Assembly (NCBI GenBank): GCA_017468365.1
Contig: JAFUIS010000020.1
Coordinates: forward strand, 1-64,000
Direction of reading: 5' to 3'
Origin: Oscillospiraceae bacterium
GTDB taxonomy: Bacteria > Bacillota > Clostridia > Oscillospirales > Ruminococcaceae
DNA length: 64,000 nucleotides
The position numbers and the translations under genes were made by a program. The stretch's first letter is position 1, and each line of letters opens with the position of its first letter. The notes under the pieces are model-generated. The model had not been told where the DNA came from and ran no database searches. It saw nothing but the letters and a program-made list of their open reading frames with translations. Shown here piece after piece: positions 52,727 through 59,856 of this stretch.

Positions 52727-53884
52727 CTAACACCCGCCGAAACCGGCGACCTTTTTAGAAATTGCTTCTCCAACAACTTTTTTTCGTGTGCTGTCAAGAT
52801 GTCCGTAAATATTCATTGTAGTTCTTACATCCGAATGCCCGAGCCATTCCTGAATATCCTTCGGATTAAATCCGTCATTTACAAGCATGCTGGCGCAGCT
52901 GTGACGAAGTCCATGAAAAGTAATGCTGGCAAGTCCGTTCCTTCTTACGATTTTTGTAAAATGCTGTGAGACATAATCAGAGCTGAATCGGTGTCCGTCC
53001 GGCCATTTGAAAACATAATCATTTTTATCATAACCTTTTCCAAAAAAACGTTCGTTTGATTCTTCGTCGGCCTTTTCCTTTAAGAAAATTTCTTTTGCCT
53101 GAGGTAAAAGCGGATATGTTCTGTGACTTGAAAGCGTTTTAGTTTTGTTTTTTGAAATCTCTTTCGTAACTTTGGAAACGGTATATTTTATTTCCAATGT
53201 ATCATTGTCAAAATTTATACTGTCCCAACGAAGTCCCAAAACCTCACTTCTGCGAAGTCCATAAAGAGTGGTTATGTAAACGATGTTTCTCAATGGATCC
53301 CCTTCAAATGTGTCAATTAGATTTTCAAGTTGAACCGGAGAATAATAGTTTATATCCGGTTTTCTGCTTGGTGGAAGTTCAAGAAAATCACAAGGATTAG
53401 ATTTTATATACTTGTGTTTTCTTGCGTAATCCAAAGTTTGATTAATGACATTCTTGTGCAATCTCATCGTGCACGGGGATAAACCGCCTTTGTTATCGCT
53501 TCTTCCCACCTGCATTTTTCTGTCGGCATACTGCTGAATATCCTCGGTCGTAAGTTCCTGAAGAAAGATTTTTTTCTTCTCAAAATATGGAATGACGTGG
53601 ATTCTCGCGACTTGTTCATATGATTGGAATGTCAGTTCATCAATATAATTCTTTTTGTAGTTCAGCCACGTTTTTATAAAATCCGAAAAAAGGATTTTAT
53701 CGGGATTATCCCCATACTTGCTTTCTTCTTCAATTAGAATTACCCGAAGTTTTTGGTCGGCTTTTCTTTTATTCCCTTTGACCGGTAAATCAAGAGATAT
53801 CCACTTTTGTTTTCTTTTTCCCCCTTCTTTCATGTTTATTACGGCATAGTATTTATCGTTTTTGATTTGCAGACTTCCTGTCAT
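52727..53884 (-). CDS. int: Tyrosine integrase of the tRNA-Ala island
   Basis: 385 residues: N-terminal arm domain (YYAVINMKEGGKRKQKWISL), SAM-like core-binding domain (DFIKTWLNYKK...) and catalytic domain with TTLYGLRRSEVLGL (Arg), TFHGLRHSCASML (His-x-x-Arg), WLGHSDV (His) and MNIYGH (Tyr nucleophile). Length typical of phage/ICE integrases. It is 85 bases from the tRNA-Ala 3' end and directed toward it, the standard layout for tRNA-integrated elements. xis is two bases upstream. It is not closely related to the Tn916-type Int at the left edge. Confidence 0.95.
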   Translation of the reverse strand: MTGSLQIKNDKYYAVINMKEGGKRKQKWISLDLPVKGNKRKADQKLRVILIEEESKYGDNPDKILFSDFIKTWLNYKKNYIDELTFQSYEQVARIHVIPYFEKKKIFLQELTTEDIQQYADRKMQVGRSDNKGGLSPCTMRLHKNVINQTLDYARKHKYIKSNPCDFLELPPSRKPDINYYSPVQLENLIDTFEGDPLRNIVYITTLYGLRRSEVLGLRWDSINFDNDTLEIKYTVSKVTKEISKNKTKTLSSHRTYPLLPQAKEIFLKEKADEESNERFFGKGYDKNDYVFKWPDGHRFSSDYVSQHFTKIVRRNGLASITFHGLRHSCASMLVNDGFNPKDIQEWLGHSDVRTTMNIYGHLDSTRKKVVGEAISKKVAGFGGC

Positions 53885-53886
53885 AA

Positions 53887-54108
53887 TTAGCTCCTTTCCG
53901 AAGCGTCAGAAATTCCACCATTATGAATTGCCGCAATTGCTGTTCCCATAAACGCTTCAAGGCAGATTTTAGGTATAAGGATCTGGCTGCGAACCCGCTT
54001 ATAACCGATTTCGCCATCTCTTACGAGAAGATACACAATCTTTCTGCTTACTCCCAATGCCTTGGCTGTATTTTTTACTGACAACACTTCCGGATATTCA
54101 TCAAACAC
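53887..54108 (-). CDS. xis: Excisionase-like DNA-binding protein
   Basis: 73 residues with a MerR-like helix-turn-helix (VLSVKNTAKALGVSRKIVYLL, then a wing VRDGEIGYKRVRSQI). Such small proteins bend DNA to direct excision. It ends two bases before int, so the two are cotranslated. The C-terminal 20 residues (Ala/Gly/Ser-rich) are unusual for the family. A repressor role is also possible. Confidence 0.8.
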   Translation of the reverse strand: MFDEYPEVLSVKNTAKALGVSRKIVYLLVRDGEIGYKRVRSQILIPKICLEAFMGTAIAAIHNGGISDASERS

Positions 54109-54201
54109 AATAAATCATCCTTTCTCTTTGCTGCAATATAAATATAATTCCTATAAATATAAAAATCCAATGTGCGAACCTTATTTTGCACACTGGATTT
54201 T

Positions 54202-54567
54202 TTATTTTTCTTCGTCATTACAGTCTAATCCTAAACTGATATGTATTAATTTATCGATTTCTTTCATTTGTTTATCACTCAATTTGCAAATATATTTTGT
54301 GATTCTCTTTTTATCAACAGCTCGAATCTGTTCCAAAAGAATCAATGAGTCTTTTTTAATTCCACATCTATGATTTAATATATAATGCGTCGGAATATGT
54401 CTTTTATCAATTTTTGTTGTTATGGATGCGACGATTACAGTGTTACTATATTTATTTCCTTTATCATTTTGTATCACAAGTGCAGGTCTTATCCCATTTT
54501 CTTCCGAACCCATATTTTCGCCAAAATCTATATAATATATTTCTCCTCGCAAACAATTCCAATTCAA
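54202..54567 (-). CDS. PemK/MazF-type toxin, apparently without antitoxin
   Basis: 121 residues. RGEIYYIDFGENMGSEENGIRP-like start (seen as LRGEIYYIDF and GIRPALVIQND), then NTVIVASITTKID and LLEQIRAVDKKRI match the MazF endoribonuclease fold, which cuts mRNA at short motifs. The start is TTG at 54567, seven bases after AAGGAGG. No MazE/antitoxin gene is visible directly upstream (the region is a palindrome and a GC-rich block) or downstream (xis). Either the antitoxin is elsewhere or this is a solitary member, as in several Tn916-like elements. Confidence 0.88.
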   Translation of the reverse strand: MNWNCLRGEIYYIDFGENMGSEENGIRPALVIQNDKGNKYSNTVIVASITTKIDKRHIPTHYILNHRCGIKKDSLILLEQIRAVDKKRITKYICKLSDKQMKEIDKLIHISLGLDCNDEEK

Positions 54568-54587
54568 ATATAAACCTCCTTATTTTT

Positions 54588-54633
54588 ACCCAAGCAGTAG
54601 AAAAATGAAAAAAATAATCTCTACTGCTTGGGT
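54588..54633. terminator. Long stem-loop upstream of mazF
   Basis: ACCCAAGCAGTAGA and TCTACTGCTTGGGT, perfect 14-bp arms with an 18-base A-rich loop. It may end transcripts from either side. Confidence 0.65.
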
Positions 54634-54639
54634 TATTAG

Positions 54640-55040
54640 GTTGAAACAAGCATATGCTTGTCCCTACGCTTCTGATATTTGTTTTCCCTCTGTTCGGCAC
54701 TGCTCCCCGAGGGCTGGCAGAAAAGCAAACTGCAAACGGCGATTTGCATCATGGAGCTTTTGCTCTCTCCCGGGTTCTCCGGAAGCCGTCCCCATTGTTT
54801 TAGGCTGTGGCTGGGCGGAAGTATCCGGCTGTCCTTTATCATGGCGATACAGCCTTGCCAATGGCTGTTTTATGGTCAAATGTTTTCGCTATCGAATGAA
54901 TTACGGCGCACTTACCAATGTCGCTTGTCGGTTTTTTCCGACCGGACAGCTAACGTATCTGCTTTTCTGGATATATAGCCCACGGCCTTTTCAAGGTAGT
55001 AGGAGGTTGAAAAATGTCCTCTCAATTACTTAGCCGGTGA
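54640..55040 (+). other. GC-rich noncoding block ending in RBS and 8-codon ORF
   Basis: About 400 bp much richer in G+C than its surroundings, with a 16-bp perfect palindrome ACAAGCATATGCTTGT (54646-54661), a GTCGG/CCGAC hairpin near 54930, and at the end an ideal AGGAGG (55001-55006), seven bases, then ATG TCC TCT ... TGA (55014-55040, eight codons). Open frames across it are not convincing as genes. It looks like a conserved mobile-element segment (structured RNA, oriT region or 5' end of a deleted gene); which of these cannot be told here. Confidence 0.4.
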
Positions 55041-55065
55041 AAATATGCTTTGCACGAAATATTTT

Positions 55066-55512
55066 TTAATTTTCAAGTAATTTTTTTAATTTTTCTAAAA
55101 TTTTCTTTTTTCTGCTATGTATTGTTGAATAATGTACTCCCGTTTCTTTTGATAATTCTCGTTCGGTTTTCTCTTGGTAATACAAGGCTTCAATTAAAGA
55201 TCTTTCCGCAAAACTCAAAAGCAGCAAACATTTTCGTAATTTTTCTTTCATCATTTTGTTTTCAACTAAGCTTTCTGTAGAACTACTTTCATCAACAAAT
55301 TGTTCATTCAAATCACAAAGTCTTTCAAAAGAATCTTCTCTGCTCGGATAAAAGAAAACTTTTTCCTTTTCTGAATCAATAACCATTACTTCGCGTTTTA
55401 AGTCATGTTCCATATATCGTTCTTTTCTTGCATAATGATTTATTACCTTATTTATTTCTTTTTCCTTGTTTTTTGTTCCAATAACATATTGCTTTATTTT
55501 ATATCGTGACAT
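55066..55512 (-). CDS. Sigma-70 region 4-like factor of mobile element
   Basis: 148 residues. The C-terminal half is a region 4 helix-turn-helix (LSFAERSLIEALYYQEKTERELSKETGVHYSTIHSRKKK, cited here in parts: LSFAERSLIEALY and TGVHYSTIHSRK). The N-terminal half is basic and lacks a clear region 2. Similar short sigma-like proteins are found in Tn916-type elements and prophages where they steer element transcription. It is the first minus-strand gene upstream of the GC-rich block. Confidence 0.75.
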   Translation of the reverse strand: MSRYKIKQYVIGTKNKEKEINKVINHYARKERYMEHDLKREVMVIDSEKEKVFFYPSREDSFERLCDLNEQFVDESSSTESLVENKMMKEKLRKCLLLLSFAERSLIEALYYQEKTERELSKETGVHYSTIHSRKKKILEKLKKLLEN

Positions 55513-55950
55513 TTTATGTTCTCCATTTCATCAATTTGTTTCGAACAAATGTCAGAAACGGAGGAGCACGAGCACGATTAACAATAACGTGCTCAAAACA
55601 AAAACAGCCGTGCTCAAATTGCCAATAACGGCATTTTTTAAGCACGGCTGTTTTATGTTCATTAAAATACTGAACTAACAGACCAGTATTTTTAATATAA
55701 TTTACTTTGTAACTTACAAAGCTTTTTTTCTTAATATTTTGTTATATATAACTGAAAGCACAATAAAAAGCACCTCCGGAAATAAAACCGATTCCCGAAA
55801 GGCGCTAAAATAGGCTTCGGTAAAATCAAGTTTTTTTCTTTACCGAAGGAGATATTTTATATGACACAATATGTCATATATATTTGAAGTTATGCGCCAT
55901 TACCAGACCACCTCTAAAGATTTAAATTATAGGTTGGAGGTGAAGTAATA
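55513..55950. other. 438-bp intergenic region with stacked hairpins
   Basis: No gene is seen. It holds GAGCACG/CGTGCTC near 55563-55593, a terminator-like AAAACAGCCGTGCT/AGCACGGCTGTTTT near 55600-55652 with an inner GCC/GGC hairpin, CTTCGGTAAA/TTTACCGAAG at about 55815-55849, and an operator-like palindrome at 55859-55879 before the XRE gene. Confidence 0.6.
55859..55879. promoter_or_regulatory. Operator-like palindrome before XRE gene
   Basis: ATATGACA and TGTCATAT, perfect 8-bp arms with CAATA between them, 72 bases upstream of the XRE start. A typical size for a lambda-type repressor site. Confidence 0.55.
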
Positions 55951-56277
55951 GTGCATAAAAAACATGACATTTTAGGTGATGTAATCAAATCAGCAAGACA
56001 AAACTCGGATTTTACGATGGAATCACTTGCTGCCAAAATTGGTGTTACTGAGCGACACCTATATCGTATTGAAAACGAAGGGCAAAAGCCTAGTTTTGAT
56101 GTATTATTTAAATTAATCCGTGAATTATCTATTGATCCGGATAAGATTTTTTATCCCGAGAAACTGTCCAAAGAATCCGAAATAGAAAATCTTATCCGGA
56201 TGCTTTACAGTTGTGACAATCGAATATTAAAAACGATTATTTCAACTGCAAAGGTTTTAATAAAAGAGTTGGAATAA
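55951..56277 (+). CDS. XRE family regulator
   Basis: 108 residues with an N-terminal Cro/CI helix-turn-helix (FTMESLAAKIGVTERHLYRIEN) and a helical C-terminal part (IENLIRMLYSCDNRILKTII). Start is GTG at 55951, nine bases after GGAGGTG. It is transcribed opposite to the sigma-like gene and could repress the int-xis side of the island through the palindrome upstream. Terminator follows. Confidence 0.85.
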   Translation: MHKKHDILGDVIKSARQNSDFTMESLAAKIGVTERHLYRIENEGQKPSFDVLFKLIRELSIDPDKIFYPEKLSKESEIENLIRMLYSCDNRILKTIISTAKVLIKELE

Positions 56278-56317
56278 CTATTTCACCTAGTAAACGAGAA
56301 AAATGAAAAAGTATTAC

Positions 56318-56349
56318 AAAAAAGTCGCATCTTTCGATGCGACTTTTTT
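56318..56349. terminator. Bidirectional intrinsic terminator
   Basis: AAAAAAGTCGCATC/GATGCGACTTTTTT with TTTC loop. Confidence 0.9.
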
Positions 56350-56767
56350 ATGAACCGGGGAAAAGAACAATAGAACTATATTTTGTTACGGATTCCAAAA
56401 GAATCTCTCTGCTGTTATATACTTTAAAAACAAATTCGCAGCGATAAATATTATTGCTTGCAACGGCCCAATTTCTATAAAGTTCTACCGAATCCGAACT
56501 TTCTTTTATAGTAAATGTTTTTACATCATCCCAATTGCTTCCATTTTTTCTTTGAATGGTAGCAGTAATCTCCCCAAAATAACCGTTATAGATAGTAAAG
56601 CTTGAATTAACAGTACTTATGCCAGTATCAGTGTCTATATCGAACAAATAACTGAGACCACTGATATTGGTATATCTCGGCATTAATTCATTATCATTTG
56701 CAAAAGCTGCGGTTGATACACAGAGCAAAAATGAAATTGCTAAAATAATTGAAACAAATTTTTTCAT
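56348..56767 (-). CDS. Secreted hypothetical protein, 139 residues
   Basis: Signal peptide (about residues 1-23, ending STAAFA) followed by a beta-rich domain with SFTIYNGYFGEITATIQRKNG and a VELYRNW pattern; no cysteine after cleavage, so not a lipoprotein. Layout resembles small secreted proteins of Clostridia that look like immunoglobulin-like folds, but I do not recognise a family. GGAGGT precedes the ATG. It is the last gene of the minus-strand group headed by the XRE and ECF genes. Confidence 0.65.
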   Translation of the reverse strand: MKKFVSIILAISFLLCVSTAAFANDNELMPRYTNISGLSYLFDIDTDTGISTVNSSFTIYNGYFGEITATIQRKNGSNWDDVKTFTIKESSDSVELYRNWAVASNNIYRCEFVFKVYNSREILLESVTKYSSIVLFPGS

Positions 56768-56807
56768 AACGTTACCTCCTTTATTTAATAAGGTAACGAT
56801 AGAAATC

Positions 56808-57494
56808 TCATTTTATTACAATACTATTTGCAATTTCTTCAGCATTTTCAAAATCAAAATTTGTATTAATCCAGAATATGTAGTCTCCATTGTCCCACCA
56901 AATCATAACCATATCATCTTTTTCTAAAATAAGTCCTTTTCTACCCAAAATGATGCATTCTTTGGCATCTACAAACTCATTATCAAGAGACCAATTTTTT
57001 GTTACAATATGTTGTTCAACATTAAAATAATGATCATTTTTATCTTTATATTTTGTAATAATATAACTCTGTTTTATTTCATGTTCAAAGGAAAGATTAT
57101 ATTTATCTATAATATCATCACTTATTTCGTATATGGAATCAATAGAAACTGCGTCTCCATCACTATGTTCTACACCTATTTCAATACTTTCATCTGTCAG
57201 CTGATAGTACCAATTAATTACTTGTATTCTTACAGCCTCAACTTGCAAAGCAACGGTTCCGGAAAGAATGAATGCTAAAACAACCATTGCTGCGCGCTGA
57301 ATTCCCTTTTTCCAAGAAATACTTCCGTTGGATTTTCTAAAAATCTTTTCCATTTCTTTTTTATGTTTTTCTGAATAGTTAGGTTCAACATCTTTATACT
57401 CTTCACGCAATCTATTCATGTCCTCATCAACAAATTCTTCAAGTGCATTTTTAAGAAGAATGTCACTTATTTCTTTATCAATGTTTTTATTCAT
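56808..57494 (-). CDS. DUF4367-type membrane protein, putative anti-sigma factor
   Basis: 228 residues: cytoplasmic N-terminus of about 65 residues, one membrane helix (about 68-90, AAMVVLAFILSGTVALQVEAV), then an extracellular domain with EIKQSYIITKYKDKNDHYF and MVMIWWDNGDYIFWINTNFD. The WWDNGDYIFWI core is the DUF4367 pattern. The gene overlaps the end of the ECF sigma gene by eight bases and starts after AAAGGAGG. Position after an ECF sigma gene and single-pass topology suggest an anti-sigma factor. Confidence 0.8.
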   Translation of the reverse strand: MNKNIDKEISDILLKNALEEFVDEDMNRLREEYKDVEPNYSEKHKKEMEKIFRKSNGSISWKKGIQRAAMVVLAFILSGTVALQVEAVRIQVINWYYQLTDESIEIGVEHSDGDAVSIDSIYEISDDIIDKYNLSFEHEIKQSYIITKYKDKNDHYFNVEQHIVTKNWSLDNEFVDAKECIILGRKGLILEKDDMVMIWWDNGDYIFWINTNFDFENAEEIANSIVIK

Positions 57495-58041
57495 CTTTTC
57501 CGGCCTCCTTTCCATTCATATATTGTCTGATTTTTTGTTTTGCACGCGTGAGCCTTGCTCCAACATTTGATACCGATATACCAAGTGTTTCTGCTATTTC
57601 TTTTTCTTTCATCCCATTTGTAATTTGCAAAATTAAAGGTTCGCGCAAAGTATCATTTAAAGCCGCAATTGCTTCTTTTAATAAACCATACTCTTCCTGC
57701 CTAATAACAAGTTCTTCAACTGTTTCTTCTGTGCTATCAATGTCCTCATCATAATCTTCTAAAGAAAAGACTGTGGCTTTTTTATTTTTGTTGTACATAT
57801 CAATGCTTATATGTTTCACTATGGTAACCATATAATTCAGCGTTTTATTACTATCAGGAGAATCAATTTTATCCAAATTATGCCCTAAACGAATAAAAGC
57901 TTCTTGAACAGCGTCTTCCGCAAGACCGGAGTCCTTTAAGATTTTTTTCGCCTGTCCAAAAAGCACTTTATTTGTTTTTATATAAACTTGCACAAGAAGA
58001 GATTTTTCCTCTTCTGACGAAGCAAAAGCAAAAGAAATCAT
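57487..58041 (-). CDS. ECF-type RNA polymerase sigma factor
   Basis: 184 residues. Region 2 is visible as LVQVYIKTNKVLFGQAKKIL...AEDAVQEAFIRLGHNL and region 4 as LREPLILQITNGMKEKEIAETLGISVSNVGARLTRAK (parts shown: EKEIAETLGISVSNVG). Length is typical for ECF factors. ATG 58041 is 15 bases downstream of the XRE stop. It is followed by and overlaps the DUF4367 gene, the normal sigma/anti-sigma order. Confidence 0.88.
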   Translation of the reverse strand: MISFAFASSEEEKSLLVQVYIKTNKVLFGQAKKILKDSGLAEDAVQEAFIRLGHNLDKIDSPDSNKTLNYMVTIVKHISIDMYNKNKKATVFSLEDYDEDIDSTEETVEELVIRQEEYGLLKEAIAALNDTLREPLILQITNGMKEKEIAETLGISVSNVGARLTRAKQKIRQYMNGKEAGKDE

Positions 58042-58055
58042 TTCGTCACCACTTT

Positions 58056-58400
58056 TTACCTTTCGTCTTCCCAAGAAATCAATGTTTTTAATATGCTATA
58101 TATTTCACGCTGTCTATCCGCAGAAAGGGTTGCAAATTTAGTTTGAAGTTTTTCAAGTTTCAAGCCTTTTGTTTCAGCAGGTTCCTCTACGGTTCCTTTT
58201 ACAACATCTTCAATGTCAACCTGTAATGCCTCACAAAGAGAAAGCAACGTGTTAAAAGTTGGGTTACCGTCACCACGTTCAATATGGCCTAAATGCGAAG
58301 GTGTAACATTAGCCAATCCAGACAGTTCTTCCTGGCTCCAACCTTTAGCAGTTCTGCGTATTCTTATGTTTTGGCCAAGAATTTCAAGTCTGGTTTTCAT
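58056..58400 (-). CDS. XRE family regulator heading the sigma operon
   Basis: 114 residues with helix-turn-helix GWSQEELSGLANVTPSHLGHIERG at about 20-43 and a C-terminal helical tail (LQTKFATLSADRQREIYSIL). It lies immediately upstream of the ECF sigma gene. Its own leader and the divergent promoter region each contain the 10-base direct repeat GATATATCAC (58402-58411 and 58467-58476), so autoregulation and control of the divergent secreted-protein gene are likely. Confidence 0.88.
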   Translation of the reverse strand: MKTRLEILGQNIRIRRTAKGWSQEELSGLANVTPSHLGHIERGDGNPTFNTLLSLCEALQVDIEDVVKGTVEEPAETKGLKLEKLQTKFATLSADRQREIYSILKTLISWEDER

Positions 58401-58420
58401 GGATATATCACCTCTTTTAT

Positions 58421-58449
58421 ATCATAGTATTTCACAACAAAATGCGCAA
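58421..58449 (-). promoter_or_regulatory. XRE-ECF operon promoter
   Basis: Minus strand TTGCGC (58449-58444), 17 bp, TATGAT (58426-58421), flanked by GATATATCAC repeats. Confidence 0.5.
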
Positions 58450-58462
58450 AATAATATAAAAC

Positions 58463-58618
58463 TAGCGATATATCACATATTTTTTGCCATTTTATATTGA
58501 CATTACAAAAAACAAAAAATATAATATTTTTAGAATAATAATGTAATAAATTCTCCTTTTTGCTGTTTCCTTTTTAGAATAAACTAGGAAGGAATGATCC
58601 CAATGGTCCAGTAAATTT
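58463..58618 (+). promoter_or_regulatory. Promoter-leader unit, copy 1
   Basis: TAGCGATATATCACAT, then TTGACA (58497-58502), 17 bp, TATAAT (58520-58525), then a leader with two pyrimidine tracts (TTCTCCTTTTT, TTTCCTTTTT), AAGGA and mini-ORF ATG-ATC-CCA-ATG-GTC-CAG-TAA. The arrangement recurs at 63846-63985. Confidence 0.7.
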
Positions 58619-58658
58619 TTTTATGAGATTAAAATATTTTGTAAAAGGAGATTTACAG

Positions 58659-59840
58659 ATGAAAAAAATCATTTCTTTTTTCTTGTCACTTTGTTTTATT
58701 TTAACTCCAATTACGGCTTTTGCTGAGAACATGGACGTTTTATCAGATTCGTATTATGAATATTTTTCCGTTGATCATTTCTTTTATCCTGAAGCTGAAT
58801 ATAATGTAAAGATACTGAAAGAGAAAGATACGACCGATAATTTACCCTTTGTTTTATCCGAAGGAAATGTTTTTTATGAAAATAACATTATATATGGCAG
58901 CATTGGTAATTCAAATGTTGTTTTCTTTTCAACAGCAGATACGATTTACAGATATCACATTGATTCAAATAAAGTGGATATTATAATCAATAATGATGAA
59001 ATGATTTGGTTCTACCCTCTTTCGGATTTTAAGGTAATTTATGGTGTATATAACGAAAATGAACCCATATCAAGAAAACAAAACATAACATGTTCAATCA
59101 CCCCACTCGACAATTGCAGTTATTTTATTTTTGATTCTTATACGGGTATTAATGATGAAGTCCCGTCGCCACATAAGGCTCTTAGCATGACGGGCTATAA
59201 AGGGGCCTATTATATTCTTCAGACAAAGAGGAGCAGTTACACAATAGGAAATGCAACTATTCCTCTTCCCGGCTACAACGATGGTGACAAATATACTGGT
59301 TCTTACGGTGGAGGTTACGAATGTCACGGATTTGGATTGTATGTTTATGCTCAAATGTGGGGAAGTCATACTTTTGGAGAAAAAATATATTTAGGTGCCA
59401 TGAATTCCACTCTTGGTGCGAAACAACTTTTGAGCTCTCTGCCTGATGGATCACTGGTTAGATTTAATGATTCGGATGATGAGATATTCCCTTATCATAC
59501 AGTAATTGTATTAAACGCATCTTCTTCGGGTATTACGGTTTATGATGCTAACAGTGATGGCAACGATACTGTTAGACTATACTACATGTCGTACAGTACT
59601 GTTATAGGAAAGTGGGATAGAATAGAATATGTAAGGATTCCATGCGACTCACATGCGCTTTCTAATTGGATAAGTTACGATTCACAATACCATTGCAAAA
59701 AATGCAATTCTTGTGATTATAAACAGAATTTTGGTTTACATTACGCTACGGTTCCGGGGACAAATGTTTCTTGTAACTTGTGCAATTATGTAGGAAATAT
59801 ATCCATTGGTATTCAAAGTATTGAACATGAATGTATGTAA
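58659..59840 (+). CDS. Secreted protein with possible papain-like peptidase core
   Basis: 393 residues with a signal peptide (about 1-23, ending TAFA). The middle shows an ordered Cys-His-Asx pattern: GGYECHGFGLYVYAQMWG (Cys), PYHTVIVLNAS (His), ITVYDANSDG (Asn/Asp), which fits an NlpC/P60- or CHAP-like fold by eye. The C-terminus has Cys-x-x-Cys pairs (HCKKCNSCDY, CNLCNYVG) like a zinc ribbon. AAAAGGAG precedes ATG 58659. It is driven by the strong promoter-leader unit divergent from the XRE gene. Family not confirmed. Confidence 0.6.
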   Translation: MKKIISFFLSLCFILTPITAFAENMDVLSDSYYEYFSVDHFFYPEAEYNVKILKEKDTTDNLPFVLSEGNVFYENNIIYGSIGNSNVVFFSTADTIYRYHIDSNKVDIIINNDEMIWFYPLSDFKVIYGVYNENEPISRKQNITCSITPLDNCSYFIFDSYTGINDEVPSPHKALSMTGYKGAYYILQTKRSSYTIGNATIPLPGYNDGDKYTGSYGGGYECHGFGLYVYAQMWGSHTFGEKIYLGAMNSTLGAKQLLSSLPDGSLVRFNDSDDEIFPYHTVIVLNASSSGITVYDANSDGNDTVRLYYMSYSTVIGKWDRIEYVRIPCDSHALSNWISYDSQYHCKKCNSCDYKQNFGLHYATVPGTNVSCNLCNYVGNISIGIQSIEHECM

Positions 59841-59856
59841 TTGAAAGAGTGATTTT

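Noticed and set aside
54605..55033. Open frames in the GC-rich block (for example from 54605 or 54679)
   Set aside because: No ribosome binding site, Cys/Arg/Trp-rich translations, and several competing frames of equal length; more likely noncoding.
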